Below are positions 1 through 10,560 of a stretch of DNA of 64,000 nt, in pieces. The position numbers and the translations under genes are program-made. Position 1 is the stretch's first letter. Each line of letters starts with the position of its first letter. The notes beneath the pieces were generated by a model that was not told the DNA's origin, did not search any database, and saw only the letters and a program-made list of their open reading frames with translations. The stretch is from Chrysomallon squamiferum (Eukaryota; Mollusca; Gastropoda; Neomphalida; Peltospiridae): the NCBI GenBank assembly GCA_012295275.1, contig CM022678.1, positions 12,668,092-12,732,091 of the forward strand. The letters run 5' to 3'.

Positions 1-683
1 TATGGAGTCCCCCCATTTGGAGGCCCGGGGCCACTCCACTGCACGCCACAGGGAATAAGAAATAATTTGATTGGTTAAAAATGTCATAATTTGTGGCAAC
101 CAACAAATAGTACATTTCGGGTCTAATGATTCAAATGTTAATGTTAATAGTTTCGTTTTCCGAAAGCAAACAATGGAATGTCTACTTTTGCAGCGCTTTA
201 AACACTTTTAATTATAACAGCATATAAAATATTATTAGGGGACAGGCGAGAACATTAAATAACATATAAAGTAACAGAAGCACATACCATATCATTTGAC
301 TAAAAATATTCAGTAACAGGGTGGAACGGAAAAAACACAATGGACAATATGATGAGGATTGCGAATCAGCATATCTCAGATCAGTGTTTTAACGACAAGC
401 TAATAAATAATCAAATTTACCAGTGATATAAATAATAATAAAAATAAAATAAATAAATAAAATTGAAAGAAGTGGCTTAAGGGCGTTTTGTACTCATTTA
501 AAGGTTGTTTGGAATATGTAAAAAGTAGTTAGGTCACATGATGTATATTCGTATATGTATTTTATCAATTTCTGTTGTTGTTGTTTTGTTTGTTTATTGT
601 TGGACTTATTTATGTTTTTGTTTTTTTATAATTTGTTTTACCCATCTTCCTCTTTATACTTTTGCCTGATCTTCTGAGAAACC

Positions 684-685
<2 letters not shown>

Positions 686-767
<82 letters not shown>
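686..767. repeat. (CT)n microsatellite, 82 bp
   Basis: Uninterrupted CT dinucleotides ending about 34 bp before the acceptor of the exon at 802. The right-hand duplicate (62832-62895) is 64 bp. The tract sits where it could act as a very long polypyrimidine tract. Confidence 0.95.
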
Positions 768-769
<2 letters not shown>

Positions 770-801
770 ATTTACGTAAACATTAATTAATTAACTTGTA
801 G

Positions 802-1635
802 GAGACAAATCTAAGAAGAGAGTCGAAGAACAGAGTATTGAAGGAGATTATAAATTAGCGGAATCTTATTTCTACGCGTACAAACCTCATGACGTAAAAG
901 ATTCGCAGAACGTCCTGACGTAAGTATAAAATGTATCTTCTGACGTACGTATAAAATGTATCTTCTGACGTACGTATAAAATGTATCTTCTGACGTAAGT
1001 ATAAAATGTATCTTCTGACGTACGTATAAAATGTATCTTCTGACGTAAGTATAAATTGTATCTTCTTGTATTGAGGAGGGAGAACTGGTATTTCAACGTA
1101 TTACTCGTGTTTATAATTATTATGCATTATTAAAAAAAAAAAAAAAAAAAATAACGAGAGAGAGAGAGAGAGAGATCGTAAATGTGTCTACATGTAAATA
1201 ATACATATGTAGATGTATGGATTGATAGATTTAAGCGAGGTAGAATTAATCTTGATTTTGTTATTATTCTGCTTTATTATAAAAACTGCCATACGAGAGA
1301 GAGCCTAAATAATAAGTACGGATTTGGATGAATTGACAGTGCTAAGCAAGCGTAAACATTACTTTTTATATGAATACACATGCGTGGATCTATCTATATA
1401 TCTGAATACAAGTGTATTTCTATGTCTGTCTGTCTGTTTGACTGAATGTAAATCTGTATGCCCGTATATTTATCTGATTAAAGACATGTTTGTTTTTATT
1501 AACAGAGGCGTAAGTAAGAAACGAAAGCTGGTACTGAAGAGAACTGACGCCAAAAGTTCTCTGTTTGAGATTTATTATCCCAAGAACGATTCTTCCGGAG
1601 CTGTTGTCTTCCGATTACGCTTCCATATATGTTAA
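802..1635 (+). CDS. Small secreted protein gene, last two exons (left copy)
   Basis: Two exons are visible: 802-919 (acceptor TTGTAG, donor AC|GTAAGT) and 1506-1635 (acceptor TTAACAG, stop TAA). The join is phase 2 and stays open. The first starts with two bases completing a codon and reads GDKSKKRVEEQS through DSQNVL. The second reads GVSKKRKLVLKR through FRLRFHIC and ends. The first exon, with the signal peptide, is seen only in the right copy and would lie upstream of this window. Compared with the right copy the product has R for K in KRTDAK and ends in Cys rather than Tyr. Intron read-through meets a TAA at once. The family is not recognised. The mature part is basic and strand-rich, with no cysteine except the final one. 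Both exons are intact in both copies. Confidence 0.75.
917..1066. repeat. 25-bp minisatellite built on a splice donor, 6 units (left copy)
   Basis: Six 25-bp units begin at the last exon bases (GAC) and run into the intron. Each repeats GACGTAAGT or GACGTACGT followed by ATAAAATGTATCTTCT. Every unit therefore carries a full or near-full 5' splice site. Units 1, 4 and 6 have GTAAGT and the others GTACGT. The right copy has eight units at 63045-63244. Confidence 0.95.
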
Positions 1636-1667
1636 AATAATATAAGATTTATATTTTGAAAAATAAT

Positions 1668-1681
1668 AATAAATTAATAAA
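1668..1681 (+). promoter_or_regulatory. Candidate polyadenylation signals
   Basis: AATAAA occurs at 1668-1673 and 1676-1681, about 35-45 bp after the stop codon at 1635. The right copy keeps the first (63849-63854), while the second is changed to AATCAA. Confidence 0.45.
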
Positions 1682-1823
1682 ATTACTATTCGATACTTAT
1701 CTTTATGTTATATTATTATTAATGATTTTAATAATAATAATAAAAAAAAAAAAAAAAAACATAAGTATATACATATATATAGATATACTTGGTATCCACT
1801 TTGTTAAAAAAAAATGATATCCA

Positions 1824-3232
1824 TTCTGTAATACGATATTGATGTTTGCAGAGTTTGGCTGACATCGTATCTCCCATTACTACGTACTGAATTATCCTTT
1901 AGCTCCCTGCTTACGTTTGGTTTACAGGATCAAAATTCAGTGTTGACCTAATTACAGTTCCTCTACGCGCCGGACTAGTGCTATTCGATTAGTATACCAA
2001 AGGCCGCAGTCACACACACACACACACACACACACCTATATAAACCCTCAAAACCGACTGTCAGTAAAGCTATGTATCTTTTTATTGATATTCTAGAATA
2101 TAAATACAACATGTAACTGTGCGTAGTAACACCAATGACTGTAACATAAAAATATCTACAAATGCTTAGATTAAGTAAGTTTAAAAATAAATAAGATAAA
2201 AATCCAGATATGTATTGATTTTGTTAATCCATTGCGTTTTGTCATGTGTACCGACTAAAATAATTAAGATATCATCGAATATTTGTTCTCATTGTTTTAA
2301 ACAGATTTATCTGTCTGGAAATGTTGTCTTACAAAATAATCTTCCTTTACACAGCAATTATTCACATCTGATGAATAATACAATCATTATTAATAATTAA
2401 TTTTTTATACCTAACTGTATTTTTTGTAATTGTATGTGTATATTATCCACAAAAAAAAAAAAAAAAAAAAAAAAAAAATGTTTAAAACGAAAATAAAGAA
2501 AAAGAAAAGAACAATAATAGAAATAATAAACAATGCAATAAATAATTTAAAATAAAATGAAATGATAATGAATAAAATAAATTTTTAAAACAATTCAGTA
2601 TATTATGTTCAAATTAAAAAAAACACCATTTGACCTTTTTGAAAGAAAAAATAAACCTTCTGCCATATGTTCAATTCTAATCTACATATACATATACAAG
2701 CAATATATTTATTAGAATAAAAAAAACAAAAAACAAAAACCACACTATAATAATTTAGTAATATTAAATATAAAAATAAATAAATAAAATAAAAACAAAA
2801 TTATAACGATAATGATTAATAAAAATTAGTTTTTCAATGAAATAATAATAATCAAAATACATCCTTTAGAGAATAAAATGATTGGTTGGAATGTGAAAAA
2901 TAATGTTATTAGCTGTCAGTTGTTACCATCAAGCAATGGTCATCAATTTTTGTGTTGCTGTTGGGCATACTAATTTCTGTTTCATTTCTTTCATACTTTT
3001 TTACAAATACATGTTTTTTTACAAATAGATGTATATTTTTACAAATACGTTTTTTTACAAATACATGTATATTTTTACAAATACATGTTTTTTTACTTCT
3101 CAACTTTTTCTCATTTTTCAACACTGAACACTTCTGCAGTTTTCTTCTTTTTTTTTCAGTTTTTTTTTTTACATTTGTTACTTTTAAATAATTTTATTTA
3201 TTAATGTTATAAAATTTACTATTTACGTTTTA
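1824..3232. other. AT-rich intergenic stretch between convergent genes
   Basis: No supported gene. It contains (CA)n near 2011-2033, a poly(A) run at 2451-2478, and short imperfect repeats of ACAAATACATGT near 3002-3090. The open frames here are short and low in complexity. Confidence 0.6.
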
Positions 3233-5091
3233 TTATAAATTGACATTGACTCGAATCATATCCTTTTGTAGTTCGTCTTGCTTTAAGAATGAGACAGATT
3301 CCCCTGACAAATGTTCTGAGTTGACTACAGTTAAAACTGATTTATTTACCGCTGGGGATTCTGAACAAGCCACAGCACAAAGATGATTAACAACCAGCCT
3401 GAAAATAACAAAAACAAAGAGAAAAATAATAATAATAATAATAACAATTACAATAATTAAAAAATATTTACGAAAAAAAAAAATAAAAGAATATTAATAA
3501 TAATAAAGACATTTTTGAAAAGATATGAATAAATAAAAATTATTATAAAAATTTTATAAATAAAAAATTGTGGTAAATGTGAAAATTATAACATATGATG
3601 TATTGTTAAAAACCCATAACATTATAATAATCCAAATGATAAACAAAGAAATGAAAATAATATATATATATATATATATATATATCCCAAACAAATTCCA
3701 TAAGAACAAAAATACAAAATTAATATAAAATGGAAAAGATGAATAAAAACAGATATGTTGAAGCAAAACCAGATACAATCTAAAATATTTATTTACTTAT
3801 TTATTTATTTATTTATTTTTCTTACCAAATAGCATGGTTTGCTGTCAGTGGCATGTTATACACAGCAAGTGATAAAGTTGAGGTAATTATCTGTAAATAA
3901 AAAAAAAAATAAAATTAAAATAACAAACAAACACACAAACTAACAACACAATAAAATAAAATAAAATAAAATAAATAAAACAAATAAATAAATAAATAAA
4001 TAAAATGATAATAATCAAATACATTCAAAAAGAAAGAAATAATTACAATAAAACAAGAAAGAAAGATGAAAACTAAAGAAATAAAGAAATAAATAAAATA
4101 AATATAATAAAGAATTTTTATAATAAACGAAAAAATTAAATAACAAAAACATTTTAATGAACAAATTATAAAAAAATAAATAAAAAAATAAATAGAAGTA
4201 TTAATAAATAAATAAATAAATAAATATATAACTAAATAAATAAATAAATAAATACAAATTTAGTAATAAACAAATAACAATAATAAAAATGTCATAAACA
4301 TCTGCTCTGACGTATTTCATGAAAGTTTTCAATATGTAAACATTTTTATTTTACATTTGATTTATTCTTACTTTAAGATAGTTTAAAGTAGTTCTCGTTA
4401 CCTTGGAAACCGATTCTATCATGTCCAGATCAGCTTCAGTAAAACTGTCATTTTCTTGTAGTCGGATGAATGAAAGACAAAGAAAAATTCCAAATACACC
4501 ACTGAAAGAATAAACAGTGGAAATGAATAACAGAAGAATAATCGAAAGAATGAAATGAACAGATAGCTAGATAAACAATAGATAAATAAAATCTGAAAAT
4601 AAATAAAAATGGAAAATGGAAAAAAATAAAACCATAAAAGAATAAAAAATAAATTATAAATATATTAACAAATGACTGTTTGCACCATTTTTCAACTATA
4701 TAATTATGTGTGTGTATGTACATGTTTTTGTGAGTATGGGCATGTGTTTCAGATTTTACATATGCTTGTTTATACTTTTCATGCGAATAAGTAGTTATAC
4801 AAATCAGTTTTTTAACAAATGTTTAGATTTTTACCTCAGCAAACATCCAATGTAAAACTTGGCAAAGAACAGAAAAGGAAATTTACTTGCTTCCAAAGCA
4901 TCACCTGCAAACAAAAAACATTTTTATTACATCCGATTTCATTAAAACATTAAGAAGTATGTGCTTGAGCTTGTATTCATGTATACAGTCTTACTCACCT
5001 AGAAAATAGCTGCACGGTGCAAGAACAACAACACTGAAAATAAAGTAAGAGATCTGTAGTTTACATTCAAACATTACTGTTTACTGCTGTG

Positions 5092-5145
<54 letters not shown>

Positions 5146-5690
5146 ACAGAAACACTCACCACACAAACACACAGAAACACTCACCACACAAACACACACA
5201 TGCACACACACACACACAAACACACAGAAACACTCACCACACAAACACACACAGAAACAGACTCACCACACAAACACATACTCACCACACAAACTCACAC
5301 ACACACAGAAACACTCACCACACAAACACACACATGCACACACACACAAACACACACACTCACACACACACAGAAACACTCACCACACAAACACACACAG
5401 AAACAGACTCACCACACAAACACATACTCACCACACAAACTCACACACACACAGAAACACTCACCACACAAACACACAGACACAAACTCACACACACACA
5501 CACAGAAACAGACTTACCACACAAACACACACACACAGACTCACCACACACACACACACACACAAAGACTCACCACACACACACACACACACACAGAAAC
5601 AGACTCACCACACACACACACACACACACACAGCTCATTTCTACATGTTATTTTCTGCCTACCTATAAATGTACGAAGCATACAATCTTT
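3233..5690 (-). CDS. Multi-pass membrane protein, last six exons (5' part beyond the contig end)
   Basis: Six exons on the - strand join in a consistent frame: 5663-5690 (28 nt), 4999-5033 (35), 4835-4904 (70), 4402-4501 (100), 3826-3890 (65) and 3233-3398 (stop TAA). All have AG acceptors and GT donors (GTAGGC, GTGAGT, GTAAAA, GTAACG, GTAAGA). Joined, they read hydrophobic stretches (SVVVLAPCSYFLG, FFAKFYIGCLLSGVFGIFLCLSFI), a short acidic loop (QENDSFTEADLD), a further pair (IITSTLSLAVYN, HAIWLVVNHLCAVAC) and a polar tail ending in RVNVNL. That gives about four membrane segments and a soluble C-terminus. The layout recalls the C-terminal half of a drug/metabolite or nucleotide-sugar transporter (SLC35-like), but that is a weak guess. 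Earlier exons should lie above 5690, toward or across the N gap. The gene faces the secreted-protein gene at 802-1635. Confidence 0.72.
5093..5632. repeat. (CA)n-rich array with longer CACCACACAAACACA units, inside an intron
   Basis: About 540 bp of CA repeats is broken by longer units of the type ACAGAAACACTCACCACACAAAC, some repeated over 60-70 bp. It lies in the intron between exons 5663-5690 and 4999-5033 of the - strand membrane gene. Long open frames rich in Thr-His are products of the repeat. Confidence 0.95.
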
Positions 5691-6300
5691 CTGTAGAACT
5701 GGAAGGTAAATAAATAAATAAATAAAATATGTCAAAAAAAAATAAAATAAACACACAAACATTTTAAACCTGACAATTAAATTTGACGAACAGATAAATA
5801 ACAAATAATTGTATTTTAAATGAATTAATGAATTCAAACTCAAATGTTTATATGAATTTTGGATAAAGTAAATCAATATTTTTAAAGTGCTAAATAAATA
5901 ATAAATTATGTAAATAACTTTAACAGACTTTTGTTATGAATTAATTAACGAAATATAGTGATAATAAAACTATTTGATGTTCAAAAAATAAAAGAAATGA
6001 ATTATAGATTAAAAAAAACAAAAAAAACAAACAAAAAACACAAACATTTATGTAAACTTCTGTAACTTAAAAATGGAATAAAATAATTTATATCAAAAAA
6101 TATGTTTTATTTAACATAAAATTCCAGAATCACTGTTAATTGATATCAATGATGACAATGACATCAACATTTTTTTTTTCTATATTTATTTGGATAAATG
6201 AGATCAAAATTTGTATTAACAATGCATATAACTATAAAACAACTATACATCTATAGTTTTACAAAAAAACACACATTTGTCTGTAATTAATATCTATCAA
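5691..6300. other. AT-rich sequence to contig end
   Basis: No exon could be supported. It holds A-rich and TAAA-type low-complexity sequence. The missing upstream exons of the - strand membrane gene could lie here undetected, or in the gap. Confidence 0.5.
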
Positions 6301-6500
6301 NNNNNNNNNNNNNNNNNNNNNNNNNNNNNNNNNNNNNNNNNNNNNNNNNNNNNNNNNNNNNNNNNNNNNNNNNNNNNNNNNNNNNNNNNNNNNNNNNNNN
6401 NNNNNNNNNNNNNNNNNNNNNNNNNNNNNNNNNNNNNNNNNNNNNNNNNNNNNNNNNNNNNNNNNNNNNNNNNNNNNNNNNNNNNNNNNNNNNNNNNNNN
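6301..6500. other. Assembly gap of 200 N
   Basis: Exactly 200 N. A round number like this usually denotes a join of unknown size made in scaffolding, so order and distance across it rest on scaffolding rather than sequence. Confidence 0.99.
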
Positions 6501-6529
6501 TATATTTTATTAATTTAATTAAATAATTA

Positions 6530-6533
<4 letters not shown>

Positions 6534-6587
<54 letters not shown>
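6534..6587. repeat. (ATT)n microsatellite
   Basis: Uninterrupted TTA/ATT trinucleotides immediately after the gap. Such arrays are a plausible cause of the contig break. Confidence 0.9.
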
Positions 6588-6952
6588 GAATAACGATTTT
6601 TGAAAAGGTGTTTATGCATAAAAAACTTAATGCCACATTTTATTTATTCATTTTCAGTAATGAGAGTGTTCAAAATGACAAGGCTTAAAGAGACATATCA
6701 TCATGCATTTAATCCAGTGAAACAGTTCTGACAACCATTTAAATACCATTTCGAAGGATTAATGTGTGATGTGAACTCTGATTTTAGATGAAATCAGTTT
6801 CGCAGGCACATTCTGGAGACATAGTGGTGCCATGTTAAACACAGATAGTTATCTGTTTATGGAATGAATATGGACACAACATGTTTGATGCTTGTACAAT
6901 TTTATTTTTCCCAGTTCTAAGGTATATGTATAATCACTCTGTGAGTGAAAAT

Positions 6953-6955
<3 letters not shown>

Positions 6956-6990
<35 letters not shown>
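6956..6990. repeat. (CA)n microsatellite
   Basis: Pure CA run abutting the candidate start codon at 6992. Confidence 0.95.
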
Positions 6991-6991
<1 letters not shown>

Positions 6992-6992
<1 letters not shown>

Positions 6993-7219
6993 TGGCATAC
7001 TTGGAAAAAGATTGTAAGTCAGGAAAACTAGAAGAAGTTACTAAGTTGCTGGAAACTGTCTTACAAACACCTAACATGCTGAGCCTGAAGGAGAGAAACC
7101 TACCTAAAATAGACAAAGTTTTCAATGACATGTCTGGCAATACAGGTCTGATGCATACTTTTTTCTTTTTATGCCTCAATATTATTAAAAGCCCAAATCT
7201 TCTTATAATCAGACATTTG
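6992..7219 (+). CDS. Candidate 76-codon first coding exon, ankyrin-like
   Basis: An ATG at 6992 opens a frame that runs to TTG|GTAAGT at 7219/7220, a consensus donor in phase 0. The product starts MAYLEKDCKSGKLEEVTKLLE, a helix-turn-helix spacing like an ankyrin repeat. Later NTGLMHTFFFLCLNII and SPNLLIIRHL fit a second, imperfect repeat. Read-through adds only VSTDNLK and a stop. The next exon was not found with confidence: the CAG acceptor near 7421 leads to early stops in every frame. Composition is richer in GC than the surroundings, which supports coding. Family assignment is tentative. Confidence 0.45.
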
Positions 7220-8910
7220 GTAAGTACTGATAATTTGAAATAGAATACTTTCGTTTAAATCATTTAAAATACTTAGATGGATTTGCTTTCATTAATAAAT
7301 ATGTCATTTATAAAAATGTTGATACTTGTTAAATGGTTATATGGATTTGTGTTAATTTATTAAATCTGTTAATTATTAAAATATCAAATTTTAAGATAAA
7401 GTGGTGGTTTATTTTCCAGCAGGTATAATGTGGAGCCAAAATTCTGTGAAGGAACATGAATAATACACAGGAATCACATGTCAGAAATCGGTCTCCTCCA
7501 TTCAAGTGCCATTACAACAACAGCAGAAAGAAAATGTTTGGATTATGATTCAGAGCAATCCAGCCTTTTAATTTACTCAAAAAATGAAAAATGGCTGCAA
7601 ATCAAAAGATGAGAGTGTCTTCCCGAATAATGGAGGAAGACCAAAGCAAGAGATGACCCAACATGGTGATACTTGATGACGGAGCTGAGTAAACAGTGAA
7701 GTACAAGACAGGACCGATAACAGGACCGATCCAGAATTGAATGACTGGACTGATTGGCTGGCCCCTTCCACCAACTTTGTATCAGGTGCCTGGCAGGAAA
7801 GTCCAGTGGAAAACAGTTGGGTGAGAGTAATGTTAGAGGTATCAATATTTTGTTTTGTCCACCATTGCAAATGGTCAGTACATTTGATGGGTAGGATAAA
7901 CTTACCTCAGAAATTGAGGCAAAAAATTTGGGTGGGGAATATATGGAGCTATCCACATTATGCAAATCTAGCCACCACATGGAAGCTAGTCAGGATGGCA
8001 TAGGTGAACTTGTTTTGGAAGGGGGGAACTGATAGTGAAAAACATGGAAAAAGCAGTTCAGTTCATGCATGGACTTCAGTGGTATGATTTTTATCAAAGT
8101 ATCAAAATTTATTTGACTCTCTTATTAGTATCATCCACATTTCAGGATTAAACTTAATGTGTATTTAACAGTAATTCCTGTTTTCTTATTACAAATATCC
8201 CCTATTTCACAGTTACATAACAAGCAATGGGGTCTTTTCTACCAGCAGAAACAACTTCAGCAAAACAAAACAAAAAGGCTCGTGTGTGGCAGTTTTAAGG
8301 GTAAAACAAATGTGGGTATTTTTGGCACTAAAATGTAATCTAAAAATCTACTGTATTCTGTGGACTAAAGAGGGGAAATGAAAACATTTTGGTATGTTGT
8401 AATGTTGCTACCTCAAATGTTTGCCAGAGGACTTTTGCTAGCAGACTGTGGCAGTGGGACACAAAAATGGAATCTCCATCATAAACATGGTACCTTTTTC
8501 CATCACATAATAAACTTGTGATTTTTTCTGAAAGGTATTATCTATCAGAAATTTCAAATATCCATTAGAGATAAACATTGCTAGGAAATGGTCTTTATAT
8601 CAGTGTGATGGATGTGATACAAGATACTGAATTGCCTAATTCACAAACGTCCGTTTTAAAATCATTGTTTTGGCACACATGGACTCTCATACTCTAAAAA
8701 AAAAGCTACAGACAAGCTTTTAAGAGGTAGAAAATTTTCCACTGCTGCTTTTACACAAGTGTTCCACTCATAACACTTACTTATTATCTTTTAAAAATTG
8801 ATTTATTTACTTGTTTATTTATTCAGTTTTGAGATCTAAAGAATATACAATGTCCATTTCCATTTACTTATTATCTTTTTAATAATGTTTTGTTTGTTTA
8901 TTTTTTTCAG
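7220..8910. other. Unassigned sequence with a GC-richer island at about 7420-8060
   Basis: The 7420-8060 stretch is clearly less AT-rich than its neighbours and has short open frames on both strands, none recognised and all broken. It could be a decayed exon or a transposon fragment. The rest (8060-8910) is unremarkable noncoding sequence. Confidence 0.4.
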
Positions 8911-9051
8911 AGATCCAAAACATGTGGAATGGACAAAAGCCTGGAATCAGACAATTCAGAGCTTGCAGGCTTACATTAAAGAACATCACACAACTGGAGT
9001 TAATGGAATCCAGCTTATCTCCCTTGTAACTGGAATCAGAACAGACTGATG
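8911..9051 (+). pseudogene. Exon fragment resembling adenylyl cyclase-associated protein (CAP)
   Basis: After a strong pyrimidine tract and TTTCAG, the frame reads DPKHVEWTKAW, then SLQAYIKEHHTTGV. CAP N-terminal domains have a conserved helix of this form (D-x-K-H-V-[DE]-W-V-x-A, then L-Q-A-Y-I-K-E-x-H-T-T-G). CAP binds actin monomers and recycles cofilin-actin. After TTGV the usual W-N-P continues only in another frame, so a one-base frameshift is present; in the original frame a TGA follows at 9047-9049. The intron-like acceptor argues against a processed copy. No other CAP exon was recognised nearby, so this looks like an isolated fragment or one exon of a damaged gene. Confidence 0.55.
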
Positions 9052-9473
9052 TCCCATATCCTTGAAGTAAATAATAAATATATCTATCTATATATATATA
9101 TATATATATATATTACATAAGAAAAAATAAACAAATTAACTAGGTTACTTGCATCTCTTTGTAATCTTTCATGACTGTTTGTTATTCCTTTTTTAAATTA
9201 CTTTTTTTATTTGTTTTTATAAACTTTGTTCTTAATTAGAATAAAAGATTCATGGCCCTCTGTCCCTATCTCTCACTTGCTCTTACTCTCAAGGAATAGC
9301 TGAAGTTTACAGTACTTCAAATATGTTTACTTTGTGTGTGTATGCATATAATCTCCAGATAGATAAATGATCGTAAGTAAATTACTAACAGCTGTGTACA
9401 AAATATAACAGATAACACACATCCAATTAAAATCTCACTCAGTCTGTTATGCTCTCACACACACACACACACA

Positions 9474-9512
<39 letters not shown>

Positions 9513-10482
9513 GCGGAACAGGTAGAGTTTCAGTGATGTCCCATGTCCTGAAGTAAATAACAGATTTTTTTGATTTTTTTATTATTATTATTATTTTCTA
9601 GGTTTGTGAAGAGTAACTTGTTAAACTAGAATAACTGTGTTTTTAATTGGAAATAAATATCTTCTCCATTTCTTTTATTCTTTCTCTTTTTGTAACCTTA
9701 TTTTTCACTAATATGTGATATAAGATTGAATTATTATTACTATTATTACTATTACTATTATTTTCACTGTTTATAGAAGAAAAACAATGTTTATGAGCCA
9801 CCTCTCTCACCCGTTCCAACCATCATTGATATTTTCTCAGTTATAACATGGAGTAAGGAAGTAAAAACCTGATTACTGAAGAACAGTATTACAAGGTAAT
9901 TTTCTTAGAAGCAGGAACTGGATATTAGGTTTTTAATATGTATTTTTGATGATAAGAACAAATTACATAAATATACTTTGTTTTAATTTGTCAATAGTAA
10001 TCAAACTTTGCTAACAATAAATATTTTAAGCTGATATTATTCTGTTGTAAAAATAATGATTATTTAATTTAAAAAATGAATGCACTAATCTTTGTTAATA
10101 ATAAATTATGATATCAGAATTATAATTCTGAAAAGAGCACATGTATATACCAATATTATTGCATTTATTGTGATGTCATTTCATGTGCTAAGTGTGAAAA
10201 CACAAACCTTTACAGATTATAGATATGATTAGTTTTTAACGATTCACTCAGTGTTATTTTTTATTTAGATATTTTAACAAAACAGTGTAACAAATATTTA
10301 ATTCTGAATTCAAATCTCAAGAAAAACAAGATTATATATTTTTTTTTTTTTTTGTCCTCGTATATTTTTTTTTGCTTGATTGTCTTTTTAATTTTGACCA
10401 TCCTCCTCTCTCTCTCATGAATTTCTGTGATTACCTATTTTAGTATTTATATTTGGTAATTGAAATATTACATTTATTTCAG
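9052..10482. other. Noncoding AT-rich stretch with microsatellites
   Basis: Holds (TA)n at 9085-9112 and (CA)n at 9459-9510. A short phrase (GATGTCCCAT..CCTGAAGTAAATAA) occurs at 9048 and again at 9535, a small local duplication. No gene supported. Confidence 0.5.
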
Positions 10483-10560
10483 GCAGCTGAGGTTTATTTA
10501 CCAGACTTTGAAGAAAGAACTAAAATTGAAGTCTGTAAACAGCATTATGGAATTCACTAA
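10483..10560 (+). CDS. Possible terminal exon, 25 codons
   Basis: Acceptor ATTTCAG at 10476-10482, then an open frame AAEVYLPDFEERTK..HYGIH ending TAA. A second frame (QLRFIYQTLKKEL...) stays open a little longer, so the frame is undecided. It could belong with the exon at 6992-7219, but no linking exon was found. Confidence 0.25.
   Translation, partial: AAEVYLPDFEERTKIEVCKQHYGIH

Larger units (their letters stand above)
1..1823. repeat. Left copy of a >1.8-kb direct duplication (matches 62147-64000)
   Basis: Bases 1-1823 align colinearly with 62147-64000. About a dozen substitutions are visible by eye (for example near 299, 380, 523, 566, 1328, 1554 and 1631). Length differences are confined to simple repeats: (CT)n of 82 versus 64 bp and the 25-bp minisatellite of 6 versus 8 units. 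Both copies run to the window edge, so the true length is unknown. The copies lie on different contigs, separated by the N gap at 6301-6500. A retained alternative haplotype therefore explains them as well as a real segmental duplication does. Confidence 0.95.

Noticed and set aside
1324-1505. Start at 1324 for a 103-codon frame
   Set aside because: This part is intron; the right copy has TTT instead of the TTG used as start. Only the part from 1506 is exon.
5089-5876. Long open frames in the CA array (up to 206 codons) and their complements
   Set aside because: Products are Thr-His or Cys-Val repeats created by the dinucleotide array, and the array lies in an intron of the - strand gene.
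6277-6513. Open frame spanning the N gap
   Set aside because: Translation of unknown bases only.
7573-8003. Overlapping frames of 88-135 codons on both strands
   Set aside because: Frames on both strands without splice sites or family resemblance; the region is noted only as a GC-richer island.
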